Source of the DNA: Paenibacillus woosongensis
GTDB lineage: Bacteria; Bacillota; Bacilli; Paenibacillales; Paenibacillaceae
Length of the DNA: 64,000 nt
Assembly (NCBI RefSeq): GCF_009725165.1
Contig: NZ_WNZW01000007.1
Coordinates: 62,001 to 126,000, forward strand
Direction: 5' to 3'
Part shown: positions 45,269 to 52,122 of the stretch, in pieces
Layout of the letters: every line of letters begins with the position of its first letter
How positions within the stretch are numbered: the stretch's first letter is position 1
Program-made: the position numbers and the translations under genes
The notes under the pieces: model-generated
Databases searched by the model: none
What the model saw: the letters and a program-made list of their open reading frames with translations, nothing else
Told to the model about the DNA's origin: nothing

Positions 45269-45679
45269 TTATAATATTCTTAAAATTTGACGTTTTATGT
45301 TATTTTCTGTCATCCGCCCTGTCGTTGTCCGTTCTGGGCCAAGCTTTTGGCCAGGCGGCTCATACTGCGCCGCTATTTCATAAGTGTCCAGCTCGGAGCC
45401 AATGATTGGGCAGTCTTCCGGCTTAAGCTCCCTGACTTTGCTGTGCAGCGTTCGCGCAGCTCTGCTCGTTGACCATTTGTCAAAATATCGCCGATCCTCC
45501 CATGTCGTGCAAACCTGCAGCTCGTCGCATTCCTGGCTGTTATCCTTAATCAGCACTTCCATGAGCAGGAAGCCTTCAAAAGCATAAACCGGTAAAGGCG
45601 TCCTGAAGCGGGACAATACTTCGTTTACCCTGCCTTTTCGAACCCGGATCGTTTGGATGGCCTTCATCATCACCATCAT
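45269..45679 (-). CDS. IsdG/HmoB-like heme-degrading monooxygenase (ABM fold)
   Basis: 136 residues. Alignable by eye with staphylococcal IsdG: KAIQTIRVRKG at the start, FEGFLLMEVLI, VCTTWEDRRYFDKWSTSRAARTLHSKVRE, and the terminal PIIGSELDTYEIA. The Trp and the heme-ligand His (in TLHSKVR) are kept. The position of the catalytic Asn of IsdG appears to be Gln here. About 30 extra C-terminal residues are basic. The start overlaps the stop of the ankyrin gene by 4 bp (ATGA). Two Fur boxes upstream of the unit support a role in iron recovery from heme. Confidence 0.75.
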   Translation of the reverse strand: MMVMMKAIQTIRVRKGRVNEVLSRFRTPLPVYAFEGFLLMEVLIKDNSQECDELQVCTTWEDRRYFDKWSTSRAARTLHSKVRELKPEDCPIIGSELDTYEIAAQYEPPGQKLGPERTTTGRMTENNIKRQILRIL

Positions 45680-46089
45680 TTTCCGACCACTTCTTTCGAT
45701 AGGAATGAACTTAAATACTCATAGACGAAAATGGCGGAATTCCCCCCCGCCTCAGCGTGGCGAATCAGCGATATTCCATGCGGGCCTTTGGCATAGACGG
45801 TCTCGGGGTGATTTTCGACGATCGCTTTAACGACGTTCAGCTCTCCAAGCATGGCCGCAGCAAAAATATCCATCCGTGCCCCGTGCGCCAGCAGCAGCCT
45901 TGCAATGCTGAAATTCCCGGTATGCGACGCGGCGCCGAGGGCGCTCTCCCAATCACCGCTCCCCCAGTCGATGACCCCATGAACGAGTGCGGGCTCCTGC
46001 TTGAGCAGCCTTGCCACCTCATCATAATCGCCATGCGCTGCTACAATAAATTCACGTACCAGCTCATGATTTAAAGGCCCTCTTGGCAT
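45676..46089 (-). CDS. ankyrin-repeat protein
   Basis: 137 residues with about three ankyrin repeats: FIVAAHGDYDEVARLLKQEPALVHG; SALGAASHTGNFSIARLLLAHGARMDIFAAAMLGELNVVKAIVENHP; and a C-terminal HAEAGGNSAIFVYEYLSSF. No signal peptide, so cytoplasmic. CAAGGAGGGG lies before the ATG. It is coupled by a 4-bp overlap to the heme oxygenase gene and lies under Fur boxes. Ankyrin proteins next to catalase or heme genes occur in other bacteria as heme-handling partners; that role is inference here. Confidence 0.8.
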   Translation of the reverse strand: MPRGPLNHELVREFIVAAHGDYDEVARLLKQEPALVHGVIDWGSGDWESALGAASHTGNFSIARLLLAHGARMDIFAAAMLGELNVVKAIVENHPETVYAKGPHGISLIRHAEAGGNSAIFVYEYLSSFLSKEVVGK

Positions 46090-46235
46090 GTATACCCCTC
46101 CTTGCCCGTTCTATGCGAACCTCTCACTCTCTGTTTCTGTACATCACTCTCTCGTTGCCGCTCGCCCTCACCTCGGCACACCGCCGCACTGATAACGAGA
46201 AGCCATGATATATATACCAATGATGCTTGGTTCAT
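46071..46235 (-). CDS. possible 54-residue membrane peptide
   Basis: ATG at 46235 with GGAGG 8 nt upstream. It encodes MNQASLVYISWLLVISAAVC followed by a charged tail, so there is one hydrophobic segment (residues 5-19). It begins right after the two Fur boxes and overlaps the first codons of the ankyrin gene. The ribosome binding site and membrane segment argue for a real gene. The low-complexity Arg/Glu/Gln tail, which runs into the next gene, argues against. Confidence 0.35.
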   Translation of the reverse strand: MNQASLVYISWLLVISAAVCRGEGERQRESDVQKQRVRGSHRTGKEGYTCQEGL

Positions 46236-46258
46236 TTTTCATTCCTCCACCTGCGTAA

Positions 46259-46319
46259 TTGATAACCATTCTCAATGATTGATCAATTCCATTCTATTGA
46301 TAATGATTCTCATTGTCAA
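46259..46319 (-). promoter_or_regulatory. two Fur boxes
   Basis: TTGATAATGA-TTC-TCATTGTCAA at 46297-46319 (arms match at nine of ten positions) is close to the Fur consensus TGATAATGATTCTCATT. A weaker copy beginning TTGATAACCATTCTCAATGA lies at 46259-46281. Both precede the ankyrin/heme oxygenase unit, so iron repression is expected. Confidence 0.75.
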
Positions 46320-46363
46320 TAGAATGGATAGAATCTTTTCCTCCAAAACACTAAGCTACGGAT

Positions 46364-46419
46364 TATGACTAAATGGTCAGGATCGGGTAACTATGACTAA
46401 ATGGTCAGATTCCGGTAAC
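46364..46419. repeat. two 28-bp tandem direct repeats
   Basis: TATGACTAAATGGTCAGGAT at 46364 and TATGACTAAATGGTCAGATT at 46392 begin two 28-bp units that both end CGGTAAC or GGGTAAC. They sit at one end of repeat copy 2. Confidence 0.6.
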
Positions 46420-46603
46420 TAGATGTAATTCATGCAGTTAGTTCGACGGTTTTGAACTTGTTAGCGGGAACTAACTGCAAAACCTACATTTAGATTTAAG
46501 CTATTTCGGCGAATTCGCTTCATTCAGGCAAACTAACTGCATGTTTTGCATTTAGCGTATGGTTTTTGGATAAAACAGCTTAACTAGCTGTATAAAATAC
46601 ATT
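46401..46603 (-). repeat. ~200-bp intergenic repeat, copy 2
   Basis: Reverse complement of the element at 25985-26186 with scattered substitutions, several of them transitions. Shared blocks include CATGCAGTTAGTTT, CCGAAATAGCT, AATCTAAATGTAG and ATACATCTAGTTAC. Non-coding. Confidence 0.7.
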
Positions 46604-46940
46604 TAGTTTAAATAATCCATGATTGGTTACTTGAGAAGATTCTGGGAGGTGAAGAAATGTATACGGGTACAAATTACTTGCCCCGTGTCTTTTGCAATAA
46701 TCAGAGCTTTATCTTAAAGGAAGTGCACGTCCTATCGTTTGTGTAAAAGAGCTTGGCATCCTCCAGAAACAACGTAATTTTTTGCAGCCTGCACCTCACT
46801 ATTCAACCAAAAGAAAGATCAGCCTGAATTTTACTTCAAGCTGATCCTTACGCGTCAGAAAGCGGTATTATTGGCCCGTCATTTGGATTGGAGAAGGAAA
46901 GGACATTCAATTCCGCTTTGATATTGTTGCGGAGCTGTAT
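46604..46940. other. remnant region without an intact gene
   Basis: No supported gene. A 29-codon frame follows GGGAGGTGAAGAAATG at about 46646-46661 but leads nowhere recognisable. A hairpin GATCAGC / GCTGATC (46817-46846) could be an old terminator. The minus strand at 46860-46940 continues, after a stop codon, the frame of the kinase fragment listed next. Confidence 0.4.
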
Positions 46941-47048
46941 CTAGCCGAGACATATGAACGGAATCAAGCTGCTGATCAAAAAGATGGCGAAGATCCGGTT
47001 TTTGAACGTAACCTGCTTGAGCCGTTCCATTATAAAGTTCCTGCGCAT
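46941..47048 (-). pseudogene. N-terminal fragment of a YesM-type histidine kinase
   Basis: A ribosome binding site (GGGGGAGGG) and ATG at 47048 lead into MRRNFIMERLKQVTFKNRIF then AIFLISSLIPFICLG and a TAG stop. This is the cytoplasmic tip and first membrane helix usual in YesM-type kinases, and nothing of the sensor or kinase domains remains. About 27 further codons after the TAG (QLRNNIKAELNVLSFS) may be the decayed continuation. Probably left by a deletion. Confidence 0.5.
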
Positions 47049-47161
47049 GCGCCCTCCCCCTGCTCCTTTATTGATGTGAATCATACAAATTCATATTCGT
47101 GAAGTCAATCATTTCTCACAAATCTCGGTTCATTACAGAATGGATCATCGCGAACAACAAC

Positions 47162-47192
47162 AAAGAGCGCTGCCCCCCAGGCAACGCTCTTT
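47162..47192 (-). terminator. terminator of the HAD phosphatase gene
   Basis: AAAGAGCG-TGCC / GGCA-CGCTCTTT stem around CCCCA, 30 bp after the stop, with TTTG on each side. Confidence 0.7.
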
Positions 47193-47222
47193 GTTTATAT
47201 GGCTATGTTTCTGTATCCGTGT

Positions 47223-48047
47223 CTAGACGGTAGATGCCGCTTGATTCAGCATAAATTTCTCGACGACTTTAGCTACGCCGTCTTCCATATTCGTGTCGGT
47301 TACATAATCTGCGACAGCTTTAATATCGTCGGGAGCATTGCCCATGGCTACGCCAAGCCCGGCAAATTCAATCATCGCCTGATCATTATAGCTATCCCCG
47401 ATCGCTATAACTTCTTCCCGCTTGATACCCAGCTGCTGAATGAGATGGTGCAGGCTCGTCCCCTTATCTACGCCCGCTTCCGTAAATTCCAGAAAGAAGG
47501 GCTTGGAGCGAACGACGTTAAGCTCTCCTGCCAGCTGCGGCTGCAGCTTGCTCTCCAAAGCGACCAGCTTCTCCGGATCATCGACCATGAGCACCTTTAC
47601 GACCGGCTCCTGAACCGCTGCAACAAAATCCTCCGCCTCGACAATCGGCATCCCCGTAATTTCGCCTTCGATATCCGTATACTTATTATGTGCCGGAGTC
47701 ACGATATCATCGCCAACGTAAGTATGGATCCATACGCCCTCCTGCTTGCTGATTGCGTACAGCTCATGGGCCGTTTCCGGTGTCAAAGTACTGCTGAACA
47801 AGACCTCCTGGGTTGCGCAATTGGTAATTTTCGCCCCGTTAAAGGATAGAATAAAGCTGCCGTATTTCTCCAGCTTCAGTTCCTTGGCGATATGCGTCAT
47901 GGCAAAGGTCGGGCGGCCGGAGGCCAGCACCACCTTTATTCCTGCCTCCTGCGCATCCATCAGCGCCTGCTTCGTGCGAGGCGAAATCGTATGGTCATCC
48001 CGCAGCAGCGTATCATCCAAATCCAACACGATCATTTTATAATTCAT
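47223..48047 (-). CDS. Cof-type HAD-IIB sugar phosphatase (YwpJ-like)
   Basis: 274 residues. Motif I VLDLDDTLL has nucleophile Asp9 and acid/base Asp11; motif II is VLASGRP; motif III Lys is in KGTSLHHL; motif IV is VIAIGDSYNDQAMIEFAG. The large C2-type cap between motifs II and III places it in the Cof/YwpJ group of phosphatases acting on sugar phosphates or flavin precursors. Single gene; substrate undetermined. Confidence 0.85.
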   Translation of the reverse strand: MNYKMIVLDLDDTLLRDDHTISPRTKQALMDAQEAGIKVVLASGRPTFAMTHIAKELKLEKYGSFILSFNGAKITNCATQEVLFSSTLTPETAHELYAISKQEGVWIHTYVGDDIVTPAHNKYTDIEGEITGMPIVEAEDFVAAVQEPVVKVLMVDDPEKLVALESKLQPQLAGELNVVRSKPFFLEFTEAGVDKGTSLHHLIQQLGIKREEVIAIGDSYNDQAMIEFAGLGVAMGNAPDDIKAVADYVTDTNMEDGVAKVVEKFMLNQAASTV

Positions 48048-48188
48048 CTCTCTATGTCCCCTCCACTCATTCTGTCGATATGCTATGAAGCTAGCTGTTT
48101 AGTATTGCAATATACATAGCATACCATCTCTGAATGAGCTTGAGGGTATTATTTCGCTAGTTTAATCAAACCAACCTAATAGATTGCG

Positions 48189-48662
48189 TTATAGAATAGA
48201 CTCGTTCACCACAATATACACATCGAAGCACGGTTCCGCACCGACGGGCGGTTGAATGGATAGCGTGTATCCGGTAGAGACCTGGATCATCTTGTTGCGG
48301 TGAATGTAACCCACCAGCTCTGTGAATACCCGGTCCAAGCCTTCGGGATCTCCAGCATACCTGGTATGTACCGCATTCACCAGCTGAAACACCTGCTTGA
48401 ATCCGTAAGGCTCCGGCAAATCCAGTGGCCGATCGACCGGGAACATAAACTCCATATCCAGAACCTGCTCTTCCGAATCATGATCTATTGCGAAAGTTGC
48501 GGAGATCATCGGTCCGTTGCGTTTAGCTCCGCTGCCTTTCAAAACGGCAACGAATTGGCCCAGCCTATGATCAATCTCGGATTGCTTCATTCTTGCGCGA
48601 TAGGAAGCCACATTCTCAAATCTGATGCTCTTCCCTGTTTCGATTTGAACCGTCTGCTCCAT
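48189..48662 (-). CDS. DUF5085-like protein
   Basis: 157 residues from the ATG at 48662, preceded by AGGAGG at 8 nt. The fold looks like the AraC effector-binding/GyrI type: ETGKSIRFENVASYRARM, NGPMISATFAIDH, MDMEF-like MEFMFPVDRPLDLPEPYGFKQVFQLVNAVHTRYAG, and FDVYIVVNESIL at the end. I associate this pattern with DUF5085, often found near type VII secretion LXG toxins in Bacillota, but no such toxin gene is present here. It follows the M48 protease gene by 34 bp and may share its message. Confidence 0.6.
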   Translation of the reverse strand: MEQTVQIETGKSIRFENVASYRARMKQSEIDHRLGQFVAVLKGSGAKRNGPMISATFAIDHDSEEQVLDMEFMFPVDRPLDLPEPYGFKQVFQLVNAVHTRYAGDPEGLDRVFTELVGYIHRNKMIQVSTGYTLSIQPPVGAEPCFDVYIVVNESIL

Positions 48663-48696
48663 CCTATATACCTCCTGGATTATTAGATATGTTTTC

Positions 48697-49860
48697 TTAC
48701 TTGGAAATCGTCCGCTCTTCCGCTCCATAGCGGCGCTGTGCAGCACTTTGAATCCACTGAATCCGGTGCTCAAACGAAGGATGCGTCTGCAGCTTCTCGA
48801 TGAATTTATGAATCGATAACACGGAATGGTTCAATTCGGCCAGTTTGGTTAGTGCGGCAATCAATACCTTCGCTGGTATCCCCATCTTTAACACGTATTC
48901 GTCCGCATCCCTCTCCAGCTTTCTTGATACGTACGAGCTCACAAACCACAGATACCCCAGCAGCAGAGCCAAAATAAACACAACCCCGACAGGTACGGGT
49001 ATATGAAGCCCACCTACCTCTGCTTGATCCATCAACGACGTCAGGCCTAAAAATAAAGGAATAGCCGCAACGAACAAAACGGCTTTAATCCATAAATGGA
49101 ACCTTCTGATATGACCAATCTCATGGGCAAGAATGGCATTTACTTCATCTATCGAAAGATTCTCCAGCAAATAGCTGGCTACGAACACCTGCTTATAAAT
49201 CAGGCCGCAGACGAGCGCATTAGCTACTTTGCTGTCAGTTGTCGGCCATTCGAATACCTGTACCCGCTTCATCTCATGTTTGTGCAAAAACCTCGCGATC
49301 TCCGCCTTCCTTCCTTCATCCTTCAATGGTTTGGCCGATAAAGTAATGCGAAGCAGATAAGGATACGCAAGGTTATAGGCGGCGATTCCGATGAATATGA
49401 ACAGACAGGACCATAGACCGCTTAGCTCGATCTTCATCCAATTGAATCTGAGCGGCAGCACAACGAGGGCCGGCAAGTACATTAGAATGCTGGATTTGGC
49501 CGCCATCGCCAGTTCCTTCCGCATGGAAGTTCCGACATCTCGAACGATTCTGCTGATCCGGTGATAAATAGCCTGGCTCAGGATCGTACTGAGCATCAAA
49601 TAGGCAAATGGCAGCGTCGTTATGAGAACAAAATTTAGCTTCGTCTTTGGCAAAAAGCTGGCCAGCAGCATGATGATCGCAACCATCGAAACTACGTAGT
49701 ATATGTAATGAGTGAATCTTATCGTCCCGAACAAATACAAGGCCCGTTCCCTGGACCCCGTTGCCTTGTAACGCTGAATCGTAAGTTTGCTAATAATTAT
49801 GGCAATCACTGCATTAAACAAATAAATGATGATGGATAAAATGATCTTTGCTGCAATCAT
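48697..49860 (-). CDS. M48 family membrane metalloprotease
   Basis: 387 residues. About five hydrophobic segments in the N-terminal half are followed by the zinc protease site NAILAHEIGHIRRFH near residue 245 and then two more membrane helices. The third ligand is the Glu of RKLERDADEYVLKMG. HtpX/CAAX-type proteases of this class cut membrane proteins or act in quality control. Its position at the edge of the peptide cluster raises a possible link, but the double-glycine leaders there are already served by the C39 exporter. Confidence 0.8.
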   Translation of the reverse strand: MIAAKIILSIIIYLFNAVIAIIISKLTIQRYKATGSRERALYLFGTIRFTHYIYYVVSMVAIIMLLASFLPKTKLNFVLITTLPFAYLMLSTILSQAIYHRISRIVRDVGTSMRKELAMAAKSSILMYLPALVVLPLRFNWMKIELSGLWSCLFIFIGIAAYNLAYPYLLRITLSAKPLKDEGRKAEIARFLHKHEMKRVQVFEWPTTDSKVANALVCGLIYKQVFVASYLLENLSIDEVNAILAHEIGHIRRFHLWIKAVLFVAAIPLFLGLTSLMDQAEVGGLHIPVPVGVVFILALLLGYLWFVSSYVSRKLERDADEYVLKMGIPAKVLIAALTKLAELNHSVLSIHKFIEKLQTHPSFEHRIQWIQSAAQRRYGAEERTISK

Positions 49861-49919
49861 GGCCTCACTCCGTTATAACTGCCTATAAATTCAGATTTGC
49901 TTTGCTCTATAAACGACGA

Positions 49920-49947
49920 TTCAGCCGGGCTGGAATGCCCGACTGAA
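49920..49947 (-). terminator. possible terminator after the bacteriocin-like gene
   Basis: TTCAG-CGGGC / GCCCG-CTGAA stem with one bulge and loop TGGAAT, about 75 bp after the stop; no clear T-run. Confidence 0.4.
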
Positions 49948-50021
49948 ATCATCAAATGTTATCGTTAATGTTGATCAGCTTGTCCAAAAGGCTGCTGCCA
50001 GATTGGACAGCCTATTGGCAA

Positions 50022-50276
50022 TTACCACCAGAACGTAAGGAGATAAGCCGCAGCTCCGCCAACCGCTCCCGCGGCTCCGCCTACGAGCGCTCCTGGTCCA
50101 GCACCGACACCGCCAGCCAAAGCTCCGCTAGCTGCGCCGCCGATGGCACCGCTGGCCGCACCGCCGACTACCGATTTCCCCAGATCGCTCCAGCTGAAAT
50201 CACCGCCGCCGTCAATTGCCATCATTTCATGGAGAGACAGTTCGCTAAAGCCATTCAGTTGCATAACAGAATCCAT
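50022..50276 (-). CDS. double-glycine leader bacteriocin-like peptide
   Basis: 84 residues. The leader MDSVMQLNGFSELSLHEMMA ends in IDGG (cleavage after Gly24), the classic site for C39 exporters. The 60-residue product begins GDFSWSDLGKSVVGG and is then dominated by Gly and Ala with many GxxxG spacings, ending AAYLLTFWW. Such peptides are typical class II (Blp/two-peptide type) bacteriocins that insert in membranes. It has no Thr/Glu core repeats, so it is not a second graspetide. AAGGAGGAG precedes the ATG. Its leader resembles that of the graspetide precursor (EMxxIDGG), which suggests the same exporter. Confidence 0.75.
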   Translation of the reverse strand: MDSVMQLNGFSELSLHEMMAIDGGGDFSWSDLGKSVVGGAASGAIGGAASGALAGGVGAGPGALVGGAAGAVGGAAAYLLTFWW

Positions 50277-50301
50277 AAATTCTCCTCCTTAAAATAATAT
50301 T

Positions 50302-50349
50302 TACTTTAGTTAAGAGCTGTGCGTTATATGTAAATGTCTAACTAAAGTA
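50302..50349 (-). promoter_or_regulatory. long inverted repeat upstream of the bacteriocin-like gene
   Basis: TACTTTAGTTA (50302-50312) and TAACTAAAGTA (50339-50349) are perfect 11-bp arms separated by 26 nt, just before the ribosome binding site at 50282-50290. They could be a regulator-binding site with two half-sites or a stem-loop that ends the small upstream gene and controls the peptide gene. Confidence 0.5.
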
Positions 50350-50357
50350 CGCCTTCG

Positions 50358-50453
50358 CTACTTCCCTCCGTTGTTTCTTCTTTTGATATACAGGCTATAA
50401 ATAAAGACAGCGGCAAACCCTACAATGAACGAGAAGATAATAGTAATTGCCAT
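50358..50453 (-). CDS. 31-residue single-pass membrane peptide
   Basis: ATG at 50453 with AGAGG 9 nt upstream. It encodes MAITIIFSFIVGFAAVFIYS followed by LYIKRRNNGGK. One helix fills residues 3-22 and a basic tail would face the cytoplasm. It lies between the ATP-grasp gene and the bacteriocin-like gene on the same strand. A self-immunity or accessory role is possible, but nothing in the sequence proves it. Confidence 0.55.
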   Translation of the reverse strand: MAITIIFSFIVGFAAVFIYSLYIKRRNNGGK

Positions 50454-50550
50454 GGGTATTTACCTCTTTCTGGTTAGTCTCACTAATTAACTATATTATT
50501 AATAATATGACAAAATAAGTAAATATCCCCTGAGGGCTAATTTGAGTGAT

Positions 50551-51717
50551 CTACCAGACTCGCAGCACTTTTACCTTGCCGTCATGGATTTCCAGCTCCA
50601 TTTGCGCCTTAGGCGATCCGGTCTGCTTCAGCATCTGGACCTTCTGTTCCTCATTCAAGTTGACGATAATGCGATCTTTAAACTTGCTAGCCTGCTTTCT
50701 CCAATTGCTCATGACGTCATAGTAATCGAATAAGTAGGCATGGTTCCCTGGCTCTCTCTTTCTAGCATAGGTGCCGGCTGCAGAATAGGATGAGGGGCGT
50801 TCAATTAGGGGAGCCTCCTGCAAATCTTCGATTAAACGGGCCGTTATCGGTGCGCCCGTCTTCAGCTCGATATCGAGAAAAGCCGGCATGCTGTTGCATT
50901 CAATAAGCACGAACTCGCCGTCCGGAGTCCTTCTCAAATCTATGCCGCTGAATCGGAGTCCCAGCTGCTCCATCGCTTTGGCACAGAAGCTGACAACGCC
51001 TTCAGGCAGGTCAACGCTCTCATATTGCACTTCTCCGGAATGATATTCCGGGTCGGTCCGGTAATCCAGAATATCCGGATTCGATTTGATAATTTTATGA
51101 GCAGAAATCATTTGTCCGGCCAGCATGTTGACGCGAATGTCGTCCCCAGGGATCTCCTCCTGGAATATCGCAGGCTCATTGCTGATGGCGTCAAGCTGCT
51201 CCAGCAGCTCTGGGGTTACCTTTTGGCAATAACTGCCTCCAGGAAGCGGTTTGCAAACCGCGCCCTTCACCTCAGAAATGAAATTGCGGGCGATTTTCGG
51301 GTTAGATGTAATACAGGTTCTAGGCAGGGGAATGCCTAGCCTATGGAGGGCGTTCAATTGATAGTATTTCGATGAGTTGCTCGGCGCGTTGATAACTCTC
51401 GCCCCTTCCTCATGAAGGGCATGCATCCAGCCCCGTACCGCTTCAACCTGGGCTGAGAACTGGAGCTGATTGTTGTACCGGTCGGCCGCAGTGCCTCCGG
51501 CCAGCTGATTGGGATTATGCGTCATAATGCTGCGGAAATAAACAGAGCGAAGCCTTCGCAAAGGCTCCCCGTTATAGATCAGCTCACCGTTGACGGCCGC
51601 ATAATCATTCAGCTTCGGCGAGCCAAGCTCCTTATATTCGATCCCCCTCTCTCTGAGCATCGTTACCATATGACGACAGTGAACATCGTTCATGGGATTG
51701 ACCACGAGGATTGGCAT
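50551..51717 (-). CDS. ATP-grasp ligase, graspetide (omega-ester peptide) maturase
   Basis: 388 residues, ATG preceded by AAGGAGG. The N-terminal domain starts ILVVNPMNDVHCRHMVTMLRERG. The ATP-grasp core follows with GAVCKPLPGGSYCQKV, PAIFQEEIPGDDIRVNML, LRFSGIDLRRTPDGEFVLIECNSMPAFLDIE (magnesium-binding Glu/Asn). This matches the MvdC/MvdD/PsnB class, which uses ATP to activate acidic side chains and link them to Thr/Ser or Lys side chains. About 100 extra C-terminal residues form a charged tail. It lies 103 bp after a precursor with TTxxxxEE repeats, so it should form Thr-to-Glu ester bonds there. Confidence 0.85.
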   Translation of the reverse strand: MPILVVNPMNDVHCRHMVTMLRERGIEYKELGSPKLNDYAAVNGELIYNGEPLRRLRSVYFRSIMTHNPNQLAGGTAADRYNNQLQFSAQVEAVRGWMHALHEEGARVINAPSNSSKYYQLNALHRLGIPLPRTCITSNPKIARNFISEVKGAVCKPLPGGSYCQKVTPELLEQLDAISNEPAIFQEEIPGDDIRVNMLAGQMISAHKIIKSNPDILDYRTDPEYHSGEVQYESVDLPEGVVSFCAKAMEQLGLRFSGIDLRRTPDGEFVLIECNSMPAFLDIELKTGAPITARLIEDLQEAPLIERPSSYSAAGTYARKREPGNHAYLFDYYDVMSNWRKQASKFKDRIIVNLNEEQKVQMLKQTGSPKAQMELEIHDGKVKVLRVW

Positions 51718-51771
51718 GAGTTACCTCCTTCTCTGTTACACTTACAAATTGATAGTTTTGGTCAATAAGCA

Positions 51772-51810
51772 CAAAGGGGATAAGTGTCAATAAGACAATT
51801 ACCCCCTTTG
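51772..51810 (-). terminator. intercistronic stem-loop between precursor and ligase genes
   Basis: CAAAGGGG-TAA-GTGTC pairs with GACAATTACCCCCTTTG with small bulges around AATAA. No T-run follows, so it more likely stabilises the precursor message or lowers ligase expression than ends transcription. Confidence 0.55.
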
Positions 51811-51820
51811 TTGCTAAGCA

Positions 51821-52102
51821 TTAGAAGCACTCTTCGCCCAGCGCCAACGTTGTAGCGCCGCCTTCTTCGCCGAGCGCCAGCGTCGTAGCGATCGGTCCGC
51901 CGTCTTCTTCGCCAAGAGCAAGCGTGGTCATGATCGGGCCATCGCATTCTTCACCGATAGCCAGTGTCGTAACGATTGGACGCTCCAGGCTTCCGCCGTC
52001 GATATGCTGCATTTCCTCAGGGGAAATCTCGACTGCGTTGATTTCGACATTAAAATGAGAGCTGATGGAATCCTTTTGCATTGGATCGAGTGTAATTTTC
52101 AT
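51821..52102 (-). CDS. plesiocin-like graspetide precursor with four TTxxxxEE repeats
   Basis: 93 residues from the ATG at 52102, with AAGGAGGTG upstream. The leader (residues 1-37) ends EEMQHIDGG, a double-glycine export site. The 56-residue core carries TTLAIGEE (45-52), TTLALGEE (59-66), TTLALGEE (73-80) and TTLALGEE (84-91). The first three repeats are spaced 14 residues apart and the last 11, with PI/DG linkers and Cys at 53 and 92. This is the core of group-2 graspetides such as plesiocin from Plesiocystis, in which two Thr-Glu esters make a hairpin per repeat. ATP-grasp, HlyD and C39 exporter genes are adjacent. The ester pattern itself is inference. Confidence 0.88.
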   Translation of the reverse strand: MKITLDPMQKDSISSHFNVEINAVEISPEEMQHIDGGSLERPIVTTLAIGEECDGPIMTTLALGEEDGGPIATTLALGEEGGATTLALGEECF

Positions 52103-52122
52103 TATTTTCACCTCCTTTCCAG

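Noticed and set aside
46646-46750. 29-codon frame after GGGAGGTGAAGAAATG
   Set aside because: Good ribosome binding site but no recognisable product and located in decayed sequence between a repeat and a pseudogene; kept only as part of the remnant region.
48697-49860. M48 protease as leader peptidase of the graspetide cluster
   Set aside because: The exporter already has an intact C39 protease and both peptides have double-glycine sites; the protease gene is separated by a hairpin and fits a housekeeping role equally well.
50022-50276. Bacteriocin-like peptide as a second graspetide precursor
   Set aside because: It has no repeated Thr/Ser or Lys with Glu/Asp pairs; its GxxxG-rich core suits an unmodified membrane-active peptide.
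51821-52102. Precursor as a meaningless low-complexity repeat
   Set aside because: Considered because of its repeats, but the strong ribosome binding site, double-glycine leader, exact TTxxxxEE spacing and adjacent ATP-grasp ligase make a real precursor far more likely.
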